NCBI GenBank assembly: GCA_902604855.1 | Contig: CACLAF010000005.1 | Coordinates: forward strand, 46,344 to 110,343 | Source of the DNA: an uncultured SAR86 cluster bacterium | Lineage (GTDB): Bacteria; Pseudomonadota; Gammaproteobacteria; Magnimaribacterales; Magnimaribacteraceae | DNA length: 64,000 nucleotides | Direction of reading: 5' to 3' | In this document: positions 10,106 through 19,751 of the stretch, one piece after another | How the letters are laid out: the number at the start of each line of letters is the position of its first letter | Numbering within the stretch: position 1 is the stretch's first letter | Translations under genes and position numbers: made by a program | Notes under the pieces: model-generated | What the model was told of the DNA's origin: nothing | Seen by the model: the letters and a program-made list of their open reading frames with translations, nothing else | Database searches by the model: none

Positions 10106-10960
10106 ATGCTCAAAAGAGAACATAAAGTATCAAATATTAGCAGTGAGGCCATATTTGCCATACCTGCCATGAAACCATCCAGAGTTATTTTTGCTTCAAT
10201 ATTTTGTCTTTTGCTTATGATTATAGATATCAGGTATGAATCTGGATCCCATATAAGATCATTTAGTAATGACATACTGAAACCAATAACTTTCTTAACA
10301 AGATTTCCATTAAAGATTTATGAGAATTTTAATCTTTTCTTCTCATCAAGGGTCAGCCTAGAAAAGAAAGTGCAGTCTTTAGAAGAAGAAAACCTTAAGC
10401 TTAAAGCAGCAAATCAATTCATGGAGAAAATTTCGATTGATAATAGCAAGCTTAATGCTCTTTGGTCTTCTTTAAGCATTGATAAGGAAAGATTTCTAAT
10501 TTCTAAAAAAAGTTTTTTATCCTCTAATGAATATCAACCTCTACTAGTTCTAGATATAAATAGTAAGGAGATTGTTAAAAAGGATAGTGCAGTAGTTTCT
10601 GAGCAAGGCTTGGCCGGTAGAGTAAGTAGCATTGGTTTTTCGTCAGCAGAAGTTTTATTAGTTCAAGATATTAGATCTTCTATACCGGTAATTTCAAGTG
10701 ATTCTTCATTGCATGCGACCTTAGAGGGAAATGGACTGGGAAGGAATGGGAAACTAAAATTTCTTAGTAAAACAGCCGAATTTTCAGCTGGAGAAAGAGT
10801 CTATACTTCTGGACTTGGGGAGATTTTTCCTGATGGCATATTAGTAGGTGAGGTTGTAACAGTTACCGACCCTGTAGATAGTGAATTCTTAGAAGTTGAA
10901 ATATTTTTTTATTCTGATCCTGTTAATCAAGACTATTTTCTGATTTATAAAAATGAATAA
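10106..10960 (+). CDS. mreC: Rod shape-determining protein MreC
   Basis: 284 residues: short cytoplasmic tail, one transmembrane helix (about 29-45), a periplasmic coiled coil (about 75-105) and the beta-barrel MreC core with the conserved GLAGRV (168-173) and FPDGILVGEV segments. It links MreB filaments to the elongation synthases PBP2/RodA. It overlaps mreD by 8 bases. Confidence 0.95.
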   Translation: MLKREHKVSNISSEAIFAIPAMKPSRVIFASIFCLLLMIIDIRYESGSHIRSFSNDILKPITFLTRFPLKIYENFNLFFSSRVSLEKKVQSLEEENLKLKAANQFMEKISIDNSKLNALWSSLSIDKERFLISKKSFLSSNEYQPLLVLDINSKEIVKKDSAVVSEQGLAGRVSSIGFSSAEVLLVQDIRSSIPVISSDSSLHATLEGNGLGRNGKLKFLSKTAEFSAGERVYTSGLGEIFPDGILVGEVVTVTDPVDSEFLEVEIFFYSDPVNQDYFLIYKNE

Positions 10961-11456
10961 ATCTAATAAAAATCAACTTTGGATCTATCTTTCTCTTATT
11001 CTTGCCATGGTTGCAGATAATTTTGTTTTTCCAGAATCAATCTTACAGTGGAAACCTTTGTTGACTTTGCTGGTGTTGATTTATTGGAATATGGCTTTAC
11101 CAGATAAAGTTGGAATTTTAGAAGCATTATTCTTTGGTTTAATTATGGATTTGTTAAATGGTTCTATCTTAGGTTTACATGGATTACTGTTTGTATTAAT
11201 TACTTACATATGCCAAAGATTCTTTTATCAATTTAGAGTCTCTCCTATTTGGCAGCAATCAGTTATCCTTTTCTTTCTTTTCTTCATATTTAAGATGACA
11301 TTTACTTTCGATTTCCTCGATGTGGGTGATGGTTTGAATATAGCTGACAGTTTATACCTGACTAATGCATTTATCTTTTCATTAGTTTCATCAATTTTTT
11401 GGGTACCTACTTTTATTCTTCTTCGAGCATTCAGAAGAAAGAAAATAAAAATATAA
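10953..11456 (+). CDS. mreD: Rod shape-determining protein MreD
   Basis: 167-residue integral membrane protein with about five hydrophobic spans, the usual MreD size. It carries the family-typical LFFGLIMDLLNGSILGLHGL stretch. The start overlaps mreC by 8 bases. In relatives maf and rng (cafA) follow; here a YhdP-like gene follows after 7 bases. Confidence 0.93.
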   Translation: MNKSNKNQLWIYLSLILAMVADNFVFPESILQWKPLLTLLVLIYWNMALPDKVGILEALFFGLIMDLLNGSILGLHGLLFVLITYICQRFFYQFRVSPIWQQSVILFFLFFIFKMTFTFDFLDVGDGLNIADSLYLTNAFIFSLVSSIFWVPTFILLRAFRRKKIKI

Positions 11457-11463
11457 GCTTACT

Positions 11464-14400
11464 GTGAAGAAAATATTTTCTATTACTGTTTGGATAATTT
11501 TTGTTTATACATGTATCTTGCTTTTTCTTTCACTAGCTACGACGCAGAAAACATTTTACTCTTTTATATTCAAGTCCTTTCTTGATATTGATCCTACATT
11601 TAATGTTACTGAATCAAACTGGCACCCAATAAAGCCATCAATCTTACTCACTAATCTAAAATCAGAAAATGATCATCAATCGATCTCAGCAGATAAAATT
11701 TTTCTTCAGTTTTATTTTTTTAATATTTCGAGAGGTAAATTCATCTCAAGATTAAGTATAGATAATATTATTATTCAGAATAGGGCCTATGCTAATGAAT
11801 CAGGAGATTCCCTTTCTTTTTTTGAGACTTTAAGATCAATTGATAAATTGAGTATTAATAATCTCAAAATAAATCTTCCTGATGACACAAATTTACTCAA
11901 TCTAAGCTTAGATTCTTCACTAGGTGATAAAGAACCTAAACTAAATCTTTATCTCAAAGATAAACAAAAAAATATTTTAGAAGTAGGAATACATTCAAGT
12001 GAAAATTCTAATGGAGAGTTAGTAAAGGGTTACATACAATCAAATAAATTTAAACTAGATGATGCCCTAATTGACCTCATTTGCAGGAGTTGTAATTTTA
12101 ATGCTGAATTACAGACTCTAGTGAATTTTACTTTCTTTCAACAGAAAGTATTAAATTTTCAAGGAAATATCACTTTAATACCAAATGAGAATTTATTTGG
12201 ATTCAATTCTATCTCTTCAAGCTTTCAGTTAAGAAATATAGACGAAGAATTATTACAAGTCAGTACGGTGTTGAATAATAATGCACAAATAACAGTACCT
12301 AATTATTTCATCAATTTTACAGATAACACTCCTAAGGTAATCTTTCCGCAAGTAAATCTTTCCAACAGCAAGTTGACAGAAACTATTTTAGAAGAAGTTG
12401 GCATTGAACTTTCTATAAGGGGCCTTTTAGAAGACCTGATAATTAATTTTGATACAAGCAAAGAAATTTTAAAAGCCAATATTCAGGACTTAGAAATAAA
12501 TCATAATTCCTTGGATTTAACAGGTTTGGTTGGGAAATTATCTATTTACAATGGCAAAGGTGAGTTGGCTCTTAATTCTCCTTTTATTCGAGCTTCATCG
12601 TCCGATTTTCTGGATAAAGATTTAGAATTTTATGACTTCAATTCTTTACTAAATTTCAGTTTTTCCGATAAGAAATTTGAGATAAATCCATCAAGCTTTA
12701 ATACGATCCTAGATAACGAGGAAATTGAAGGGTTGTTATCTTTTTTGAACATCCCTACGAAGGGTCTCGGAGATATTAATTTAAGATTAAGAAGCAAGAA
12801 GATGAATGATAAATCCGCTTTATCGTTTTTCCCTAACACAGACTATTTATCTTCTACAAAAGAGGGTATTGGTTTACTAATAGATAGTGCTCAATTTGAA
12901 GACTTAAACTTAATTTACAGAGGTCCAGTGGATGACATATATACCGATAATTCATCATCTTTCGCTATGCAAGCTTCAGGGCGAGATATTTCTCTAAATG
13001 TTAATGGATATAAGGTCTTGGGTGCAAATGCAGACTTATCGGTAAACAACTTTATTTTAAATGGTAAAATTTTTAAAGGAAATTTCTTAGGCTCTGGATT
13101 TGAAGCAGATTTTAAAACTTTTCAATTAGGTACGAGTTTATATTTTGATGTAAAAGGAACTTCTGAAGGGCCTTTTTCCACCTTGCTTAAACTTCCAGGC
13201 TATAACCTCAGGGATCTAGTTTCTGGAGGATTTCACGAAACAGACTTTTATTTTAGTTCGCCACTAAAAAAAGAATTTTCTTTACTAGATAAAAACTCTC
13301 AATTGGAGGTTACTACTAAGATAGAAAAAGGAGAGTTGAATGCCTCAAATTTTGGATTTAACTTAACGAATATATTTTCTAAAATAAATTACGATAATAA
13401 AATAGGTTTTAAAGAGGGTTTTGTTTCCTTAAAAGTTAATTCCATCCCTATTATTCTCGATTTAGACCTAGAGAATACAGGCAAAGGGTATAGTCTTTTT
13501 TCTTCAAAAAATTCCATTCAAATCAAAAATTTATTTCCAATTGGTTTAAGAGATTCAATCTCTGGCACTTCATCAACAGCAATTCAAGTTGCTGTTCCAT
13601 CTTTAATAAGAGGTCAGGATATAAAAAAATCATACTTAGAGATTTCTTCTAATCTCTTTGGAACTGAGATGAACTTTCCAGATCCTTTTTTTAAGTCTAA
13701 AGAAGATTCAACAGACCTCAACATACTATTTTATCCCAAATATAATAAAGAATACTCAAGGCTCCAATTTAAACTCGGAGAAATTATCAGAGGCAAATTA
13801 AACCTTTATAACGGTAATGCAGAAGGATTTATTATCGCAGGAAAAGATAAGCAAACGATCAGTACCGAGAATGGAAAGATCTCTCTAATAGGGAATATCG
13901 AAAAACTCGATTTATCTATTTTTTCCCTTTTTGGAAAATCTTTGAGCAACAAAGTAACAGATATAGAAATTAAAAAACTTGAAATAAATGAGGTATTTTT
14001 ATCAAATTTTTCCCTTCCAAAAACAATAATTAAATCTAGAAATTCTAATAAGTTTCTCGAGTTGATAGTTTCTAATGATAGTTTATCTGGAAGCCTCTAT
14101 CTTCCGAAGAAAACTAACCAAGTTCCAATAATTGATCTTGATTACATCAATTTAAATTTTTCTGAATCAACATCAGGTTCATCTTTCTTAGATTTATACA
14201 AAAATTTATCAATGCCATTGAAGTTTGAAACAGATTCTCTAGTAATAAATTCCTTTGAATTTGGAAACTGGGCATTTGAATTATCCAATTCTAATTCTTC
14301 CCTTATATTAGATAATATTAATGGTACTTACGGAAAATGGGGTCTTACAAAGAATAAGAAAAATATCTCGAGATTAAATATTAAAAAAAATGAACTGGGC

Positions 14401-15078
14401 TGGAATACTAATTTACAGTCTAAAATTTATTCGGGATCTCCTGAAAAGGCCTTTAAGCAGATAGGAATAGATCCTAACTTTGAAATGGATACAATTTTTT
14501 TGGAAACAAACGTATCTTGGCGATCTTTACCTTGGGAATTTGATTATGTAAAAGTATTTGGTGATGTGTATATTGAAGTTGAAGGATTGTTAATTAAGAA
14601 TAGAGAAGATCTCCAAGCTCAAAATAATATTCTGCGATTGGTGAACATATTTAATGTAACTGATTCCTTTGAGAAGGTAACAAATTTAGATTTTAGAAAA
14701 TTATACAAATCGGGTTTCAGTGCCGATAGTGTGAAAGGAGACATATTGCTGACCAAGAACTCTATTAAATTAAAAAAACCTTTGATATTTAAAAGTGGGT
14801 CTAGCGAGTTTAAGTGGAAAGGAGTTATTGGAAGGGACAAAAGAGGTTACCTAGATAGTCTTGCCTTAGAAGTTATTATGACTTTGCCTCTTAGGGAGTA
14901 TCTTCCAGCATACGCATTCTTGTTAGGAGGTCCAATAACTGCCGGAGTAGTTTACATAGCTGGTAAAGCATTTGAGAGAAATTTAGACCAAATAAGTTCT
15001 GGATCTTGGTCAATCACTGGAACGTTACAAGAGCCCAAAACTGAATTTAATGGGTGGTTTGAAGAATCTAATGATTAA
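11464..15078 (+). CDS. yhdP: YhdP/AsmA-like giant envelope protein
   Basis: 1204 residues from a GTG start. One N-terminal transmembrane segment (about 5-24) is followed by a very long periplasmic beta-rich region. The C-terminal DUF3971/AsmA-like part includes FNVTDSFEKVTNLDFRKLY and ends in GSWSITGTLQEPKTEF, both typical of the YhdP family. YhdP, TamB and YdbH are bridge-like proteins implicated in carrying phospholipid between the inner and outer membranes. E. coli YhdP is about 1266 residues. It follows mreD by 7 bases, and is convergent with rpoN across a single base. Confidence 0.85.
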   Translation: MKKIFSITVWIIFVYTCILLFLSLATTQKTFYSFIFKSFLDIDPTFNVTESNWHPIKPSILLTNLKSENDHQSISADKIFLQFYFFNISRGKFISRLSIDNIIIQNRAYANESGDSLSFFETLRSIDKLSINNLKINLPDDTNLLNLSLDSSLGDKEPKLNLYLKDKQKNILEVGIHSSENSNGELVKGYIQSNKFKLDDALIDLICRSCNFNAELQTLVNFTFFQQKVLNFQGNITLIPNENLFGFNSISSSFQLRNIDEELLQVSTVLNNNAQITVPNYFINFTDNTPKVIFPQVNLSNSKLTETILEEVGIELSIRGLLEDLIINFDTSKEILKANIQDLEINHNSLDLTGLVGKLSIYNGKGELALNSPFIRASSSDFLDKDLEFYDFNSLLNFSFSDKKFEINPSSFNTILDNEEIEGLLSFLNIPTKGLGDINLRLRSKKMNDKSALSFFPNTDYLSSTKEGIGLLIDSAQFEDLNLIYRGPVDDIYTDNSSSFAMQASGRDISLNVNGYKVLGANADLSVNNFILNGKIFKGNFLGSGFEADFKTFQLGTSLYFDVKGTSEGPFSTLLKLPGYNLRDLVSGGFHETDFYFSSPLKKEFSLLDKNSQLEVTTKIEKGELNASNFGFNLTNIFSKINYDNKIGFKEGFVSLKVNSIPIILDLDLENTGKGYSLFSSKNSIQIKNLFPIGLRDSISGTSSTAIQVAVPSLIRGQDIKKSYLEISSNLFGTEMNFPDPFFKSKEDSTDLNILFYPKYNKEYSRLQFKLGEIIRGKLNLYNGNAEGFIIAGKDKQTISTENGKISLIGNIEKLDLSIFSLFGKSLSNKVTDIEIKKLEINEVFLSNFSLPKTIIKSRNSNKFLELIVSNDSLSGSLYLPKKTNQVPIIDLDYINLNFSESTSGSSFLDLYKNLSMPLKFETDSLVINSFEFGNWAFELSNSNSSLILDNINGTYGKWGLTKNKKNISRLNIKKNELGWNTNLQSKIYSGSPEKAFKQIGIDPNFEMDTIFLETNVSWRSLPWEFDYVKVFGDVYIEVEGLLIKNREDLQAQNNILRLVNIFNVTDSFEKVTNLDFRKLYKSGFSADSVKGDILLTKNSIKLKKPLIFKSGSSEFKWKGVIGRDKRGYLDSLALEVIMTLPLREYLPAYAFLLGGPITAGVVYIAGKAFERNLDQISSGSWSITGTLQEPKTEFNGWFEESND

Positions 15079-15079
15079 T

Positions 15080-16363
15080 TTATAAAAGATATCTTTCTCT
15101 TGAGGACGGAATTTCAAGTTCTAGTCGGTATTTTGCAATAGTTCTTCTGGATAAAACTACACCAAAGCTATCTTTAAGTACAAATTTAAGATTTTCATCG
15201 CTAAGAGGGTTAGATTTATCTTCATTTTGGATTATTTGGCTCAACAAAATTTGCAGATCCCCTCCAGTAACGTCTTTACCTTCTTTGTGTTTATTTATTC
15301 TCCGCTCTAACAATGCAATTAATGGAACTACTTTATCTGGGAGTTGAATATATTTATTCCTAACAATTCTAGATACTGTTGATGTACTTAATTCCAGTTT
15401 ATTTGCTATTTCTTTATTTGATATCGCTCTTTTTCCCGATTCGCCATTGAGAAAATTCTTCTGAGCTTCGACAATAAATTCAGAAACTACTAAGAGTGTT
15501 TGTTGTCTCCTTTCCAAACCATTTAGAAAAGACCTAGAAGTAATCGTTTCCTCATTTTCTACAGAATTTATTTTACTCTTAACTCTTTCTAATAATTTTT
15601 TGGACATAAACTCATCATTCAATGAAACTTGCCATTCGTTTTTATCTTTTAAAGCCACTAGATCTGGTCTTATATAATTTTGTATAGTACTACCAAAACT
15701 ACCTGCTGGATTTAAAGTTAATTTATCTAAATTATTTTTGATGTCGTTAGATAATTGATGGATTTCAACTTTCTCTGTTAACAAATCTCTAAGGGCTTCT
15801 TTCAAAGTTACCTTCTCTTCATTACTCAGCTCTAAATTTTCTATTTGTATATATAAAGATTCATTAATATTTCTAAAAGCACAACCAGGAGGTTCAAAAT
15901 TTTGGATAATTCGAAGTACCTTTTCTATATCTTTATCAGAAATCTTATTTTGAAGGTCTTCAAAAACTATACTTTTTATATCTTGATAATCTATTTCAGG
16001 ATCTAATCTCCCATTACTTTCCACAGAGTCTATAAGATATTCTCCGATAAGGTTTTCGGCTTCGTCAAATGGTGTAAGTTCAAGTTGCTGCAAAAGTTTC
16101 TGTCTAATGTCTGAGTCTAATTCTTCAGTAAGAATATTTTGATAATCATTTCCCTGATATAGAACATTTTTGTATCTATCTATAAGGTATTCGTCTTTGA
16201 AATGAGCAATTTTCTTATCATCTTCATCAAAATAGTCATCTATAAGACCATTTAATTTTGAACTTATTTCAAAACCACTTAACGATAATAGTTTTATTTG
16301 ATTGCCAAGGCTGGCTGTTATTTTTACAGAAAGTTTTTGTTTTTGTCTTAGACTTTGTTTCAC
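15080..16363 (-). CDS. rpoN: RNA polymerase sigma-54 factor RpoN
   Basis: 427 residues (E. coli 477). The core-binding and HTH domains are present, and the C-terminus carries the RpoN box (SRRTIAKYRLELEIP, about 403-417), which reads the -24 promoter element. SNKEIANKLELSTSTVSRIV near 315-335 is the HTH. Region I, which inhibits melting until an AAA+ activator acts, is recognisable but degenerate (KITASLGNQIKLLSLSGFEI), lacking the usual glutamine richness and the ESNPLLE segment. It overlaps lptB by four bases (ATGA), as in the E. coli lptB-rpoN pair. No sigma-54 activator is encoded in this window. Confidence 0.93.
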   Translation of the reverse strand: MKQSLRQKQKLSVKITASLGNQIKLLSLSGFEISSKLNGLIDDYFDEDDKKIAHFKDEYLIDRYKNVLYQGNDYQNILTEELDSDIRQKLLQQLELTPFDEAENLIGEYLIDSVESNGRLDPEIDYQDIKSIVFEDLQNKISDKDIEKVLRIIQNFEPPGCAFRNINESLYIQIENLELSNEEKVTLKEALRDLLTEKVEIHQLSNDIKNNLDKLTLNPAGSFGSTIQNYIRPDLVALKDKNEWQVSLNDEFMSKKLLERVKSKINSVENEETITSRSFLNGLERRQQTLLVVSEFIVEAQKNFLNGESGKRAISNKEIANKLELSTSTVSRIVRNKYIQLPDKVVPLIALLERRINKHKEGKDVTGGDLQILLSQIIQNEDKSNPLSDENLKFVLKDSFGVVLSRRTIAKYRLELEIPSSRERYLL

Positions 16364-17088
16364 AACACAGTATCAAAATCTTTACCAAGATAAACTTCTT
16401 TTACCAGTTTATCATTGGCTATTTCTGAAGGTTCTCCATTTGCTATAATTTTACCCTTATTAACGATAAGTACTTTAGTACATATGTTCATGGTATCTCG
16501 AACATTATGGTCACTTATTACGACACCAATTCCCTTTTGATTCAAGCTATGGATTATATTTTTTAGATCTGAAACAGCTATTGGATCTATACCAGCAAAG
16601 GGCTCATCTAGAAGAATAAACTTTGGGTTTGAAGCAACTGATCTAGCTATTTCAGTCCTTCTTCTTTCGCCACCTGATAACTTTATTCCAAGTGTCTTTG
16701 ATAATCCATCCAAACCAAAATCTCCTAATAGAGAATTCAGCTCCTTTTGACTTTCTTTATGATTTAAATCTTTTCTTTGTTCTAAAGCTGAAAAAATATT
16801 GGCTTCAACCGTTAGTCCTTTGAATATTGAAGATTCTTGAGGGAGGTAAGTGAGTCCAAGTGAAGTTCTTTCAGAAATGGATTTTTTATTAAGCTCTTTT
16901 CCTGATAGATAAATTTTTCCAGAGTCAATTGCAACAAGGCCTGCGATCATATAAAAAAGAGTCGTTTTGCCTGCTCCATTTGGTCCTAAAATCCCAATAG
17001 TCTCACCACTAGTTATTTCAAAAGATATTCCATCAACAACAGCTTTTTTATCATAAGTTTTGTGCAGATTTTCTACAAAAAGATTCAT
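16360..17088 (-). CDS. lptB: LPS export ABC transporter ATP-binding protein LptB
   Basis: 242-residue ATPase that powers LPS extraction from the inner membrane with LptF/LptG. Walker A GPNGAGKT (35-42), Q-loop YLPQESSIF, ABC signature LSGGE (137-141) and Walker B FILLDEP (157-163) are all intact. YLPQ and GLTVEANI are typical of LptB. It lies between the LptA/C-like gene and rpoN with 4-base overlaps on both sides, the conserved kdsD...lptB-rpoN order. Confidence 0.97.
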   Translation of the reverse strand: MNLFVENLHKTYDKKAVVDGISFEITSGETIGILGPNGAGKTTLFYMIAGLVAIDSGKIYLSGKELNKKSISERTSLGLTYLPQESSIFKGLTVEANIFSALEQRKDLNHKESQKELNSLLGDFGLDGLSKTLGIKLSGGERRRTEIARSVASNPKFILLDEPFAGIDPIAVSDLKNIIHSLNQKGIGVVISDHNVRDTMNICTKVLIVNKGKIIANGEPSEIANDKLVKEVYLGKDFDTVL

Positions 17089-17786
17089 GAATTATTCTCA
17101 ATACTAGAATTTATAGATTTAAGGATTTTGTTGAGACTGTAGTCATAATGAATAAGATCAGACTTAATTATAAATCCATCTTGATCTAAAAGCGCTTCTT
17201 CTTCGAGGATAATTTTATTATCCTTAGAGACAATGTAGAGCTTTTTTGCATATCCTTTGCTTATTGATCCTATATTCCTATTTTGGAAAGCACCCTCACT
17301 GAATTCTGCATACAAATTACCAGCTTTTTGCGTCATCTCTATTCCCAAAGATTTAATCTCAAGATTGTTAAGGTTTGTAAGTACATCTCTTACGCTTGAA
17401 AATGTCTCATTTGTAAGGTTCAAGGTAATTTCTTCACTTGAGATAATCAATTTATCTTTTTTATTTAATGCTTCAAGTTTCGCAGAATCTATAAACTTTA
17501 TAAATCCAATATTTTTATTATAAATTGCTTCATTAGAATTGATATTTACTAATAATTTATTTGAATTCAGCTTGAAACTGGGAATTTGAATGATAAATTC
17601 AGAGCCATTGGGAGAGCTAGATGATTCACCTGTTAGAATTATTTGCTTTTCTGGTGAAGAAATAGAAAATGACGGTTTGTCTAAGGCAAAAATGTATTTA
17701 AGATCTTCAGGTTCATTACAAAAACTAGAATTAAAGAAAAGAGGAACCAAGATAATAAAAATTTTTTTTGTAATAAGGGACATCAA
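17085..17786 (-). CDS. LptA/LptC-family LPS transport protein (OstA-like)
   Basis: 233 residues beginning with a Sec-type hydrophobic segment (about 7-22, ending SSFC) and then repeating beta-strand units of the OstA/LptA type. The final stretch (IILEEEALLDQDGFIIKSDLIHYD) resembles the LptA core, while the middle (AIYNKNIGFIKF...SSEEITLNL) is more LptC-like. E. coli has kdsC, lptC and lptA between kdsD and lptB; here this is the only gene. It is therefore either a diverged LptA with lptC elsewhere, or a merged LptC-LptA bridge. It overlaps lptB by 4 bases. No symbol is given because A versus C is unresolved. Confidence 0.7.
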   Translation of the reverse strand: MMSLITKKIFIILVPLFFNSSFCNEPEDLKYIFALDKPSFSISSPEKQIILTGESSSSPNGSEFIIQIPSFKLNSNKLLVNINSNEAIYNKNIGFIKFIDSAKLEALNKKDKLIISSEEITLNLTNETFSSVRDVLTNLNNLEIKSLGIEMTQKAGNLYAEFSEGAFQNRNIGSISKGYAKKLYIVSKDNKIILEEEALLDQDGFIIKSDLIHYDYSLNKILKSINSSIENNS

Positions 17787-18751
17787 ATCAAACCTGATTC
17801 AATAAGATCATGCATTCTGATAATTCCTACCAAGGCTTTTGTTCTATCAAGAACCGCAAGTGAATAGATTTTATTGACTTGCATTATCTCCAAAGCATCA
17901 ATGGCTAAACTATGAACTAAAATTGTTTTAGTTTTTGAAGTCATAAAAGTCGAAATCTTTCTTTCCAATGGATTCTTTTCATTATTGAGTGTCCTTCTTA
18001 GATCACCATCTGTGAAAATACCTATCAACATCTTTTTATCAACTACTAGGGCTACCCCAAGACCTTTTGAGCTGATTTCGATCAAAGTTTCCGAAAGAGT
18101 ATTTTCTTTTGTGACTAGTGGCAATTCATCTCCTTTAGTCATCAAATCTCCTACAGTAATAATTAATCTTTTTCCGAGTTTTCCTCCAGGATGGGATTTT
18201 GCAAAATCCTCTCTTCCAAAATTCTTAGCCTCCAGAAGAGCTACTGCAATGGCATCTCCTAATGCTAACGCCGCTGTAGTGCTTGTTGTTGGTGCAAGAT
18301 CTAAAGGACAAGCTTCCTCAGATATACCTGTATCCAAATTAATCATTGAATTTTTGGCAATGAAAGAGCTTCTTGAGCCCGTTATAGAAAAGAAATCACA
18401 GCCCAAGGATTTGAGATAAGGAATCAAGTTAATAACTTCTTCGCTTTGACCCGAATGAGAAAAAATTATTACTTTATCACTTTTACTTATTTCCCCTATA
18501 TCCCCATGCAGCGCTTCACCCGCATTTATAAAACTAGAATGTGACCCCGTGCTAGAAAGTGTTGCAGAGACTTTTCTTGCTATGTGTCCTGATTTTCCAA
18601 TTCCTAAAGTTATTATTTTGCCCTTAGTTTTGAGTAAACTATCACATACCTCATTGAATTCTGAAGATAAAGTTTTTGACAGATTTTCTAGTCCCTTAGA
18701 TTCGATTTTAATAGTTTTTCTTGCTGATTTTAGGTGATCAATTTTTTTCAT
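17783..18751 (-). CDS. kdsD: Arabinose-5-phosphate isomerase KdsD
   Basis: 322 residues: an N-terminal SIS isomerase domain (GIGKSGHIARKVSATLSSTG, about 50-70) and two C-terminal CBS domains (about 200-320). It converts ribulose-5-phosphate to arabinose-5-phosphate, the first step to Kdo for LPS. The start is set at the ATG at 18751 (MKKIDHLKSA). A longer frame from 18916 would add 55 hydrophobic, non-family residues lying inside the upstream gene. It follows the exchanger gene by 14 bases and overlaps the LptA/C-like gene by 4. Confidence 0.95.
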   Translation of the reverse strand: MKKIDHLKSARKTIKIESKGLENLSKTLSSEFNEVCDSLLKTKGKIITLGIGKSGHIARKVSATLSSTGSHSSFINAGEALHGDIGEISKSDKVIIFSHSGQSEEVINLIPYLKSLGCDFFSITGSRSSFIAKNSMINLDTGISEEACPLDLAPTTSTTAALALGDAIAVALLEAKNFGREDFAKSHPGGKLGKRLIITVGDLMTKGDELPLVTKENTLSETLIEISSKGLGVALVVDKKMLIGIFTDGDLRRTLNNEKNPLERKISTFMTSKTKTILVHSLAIDALEIMQVNKIYSLAVLDRTKALVGIIRMHDLIESGLI

Positions 18752-18765
18752 ATACGTAAATCTAT

Positions 18766-19725
18766 CTAATAAGCGAAGTAAAGTGAAACAAAGTATGAGC
18801 TTAAAAATAAGCAACTGAGCAAGATACTCGCGTTTCTCTCTTTTTTTGAAACAGAAAAAATATAGTAAGCAAATATAAAAGTTATCATGAAGAGAATAAA
18901 TAATAAGGGTGACCATTCAGAATACGACCAACCTAATGACATTTTTGGATTCATAAACAAACCTGGTATTGCTAAAACACATAATCCATTAAAAATATTT
19001 GAGCCTATTAAAGTCCCAGTAACGGTCTCATATCTTCCTTTGAGAGCTAACGAAATAGATGCTGCTATTTCTGGCAAACTAGTTCCTATCGCTAGCACTG
19101 TGTAACCTATAAATAACTCACCTAAACTAAATTCATCCAATATTTTATTAGCTCCGAAGGTAATTAACCATGCCGCAAATACAAGAAACATAAGAGATAG
19201 AGCAAGTTTCAAAGATACAAATCTAGGTAAATCCAGGTAACTTTCATTTTCACTTTCAATTTCATCAGAAACACCATTTTTATACCAGAAAGAAATAACC
19301 AGAATTAGTGAAGTTAAGAGAATGAATGAGGATGCAATATTAAATGGATCAATAACAATAATTAACCAAATAAGTAAGCCAGAGACCAATAAAATCAGTA
19401 AGTTTTTTTGAATAGCTACCTCTTGTCTTATTTTAAGTTTTTTTAGGGAAACTATTAGAAGCATAGAGCCAAAAACGAGTGAAAGATTAGCTACATTTGA
19501 TCCAATTACATTACCGATGACCATAGAACCTTTATTTTCGAGCGAGACAAAGAAAGTTGTAAGCATTTCTGGTGCTGATGTTCCAAAAGCGATTACCGTG
19601 GAGCCAATAAAGAAAGGAGAGAAACCAAATTCTCTTGCTGCATGAACAGAATAATTTTCTAATTTTTCGGCGCTAACCCATATAAGGGCAATTCCTGAAG
19701 TTATTGCTAATAATGCAATGATCAT
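18766..19725 (-). CDS. yrbG: Calcium/sodium antiporter, YrbG family
   Basis: 319-residue CaCA-superfamily exchanger with about ten transmembrane helices in two inverted halves. Both alpha repeats are plain: FGTSAPEMLTTF with GNVIGSNVANLSLV in the first half, and IGTSLPEIAASI with GTLIGSNIFNGLCV in the second. The acidic loop between halves (about 150-165) is typical. It heads the kdsD-lpt operon as yrbG does in E. coli. It is transcribed leftward from the shared promoter region with mlaC, with a leader of only about 20 bases. Confidence 0.93.
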   Translation of the reverse strand: MIIALLAITSGIALIWVSAEKLENYSVHAAREFGFSPFFIGSTVIAFGTSAPEMLTTFFVSLENKGSMVIGNVIGSNVANLSLVFGSMLLIVSLKKLKIRQEVAIQKNLLILLVSGLLIWLIIVIDPFNIASSFILLTSLILVISFWYKNGVSDEIESENESYLDLPRFVSLKLALSLMFLVFAAWLITFGANKILDEFSLGELFIGYTVLAIGTSLPEIAASISLALKGRYETVTGTLIGSNIFNGLCVLAIPGLFMNPKMSLGWSYSEWSPLLFILFMITFIFAYYIFSVSKKERNASILLSCLFLSSYFVSLYFAY

Positions 19726-19751
19726 AAATATTATTTTAGTCCTAAATAAGA

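Noticed and set aside
18752..18916. 55-residue N-terminal extension of KdsD
   Set aside because: The extension lies inside the upstream exchanger gene and is hydrophobic and unlike the family. The start at 18751 gives the normal length.
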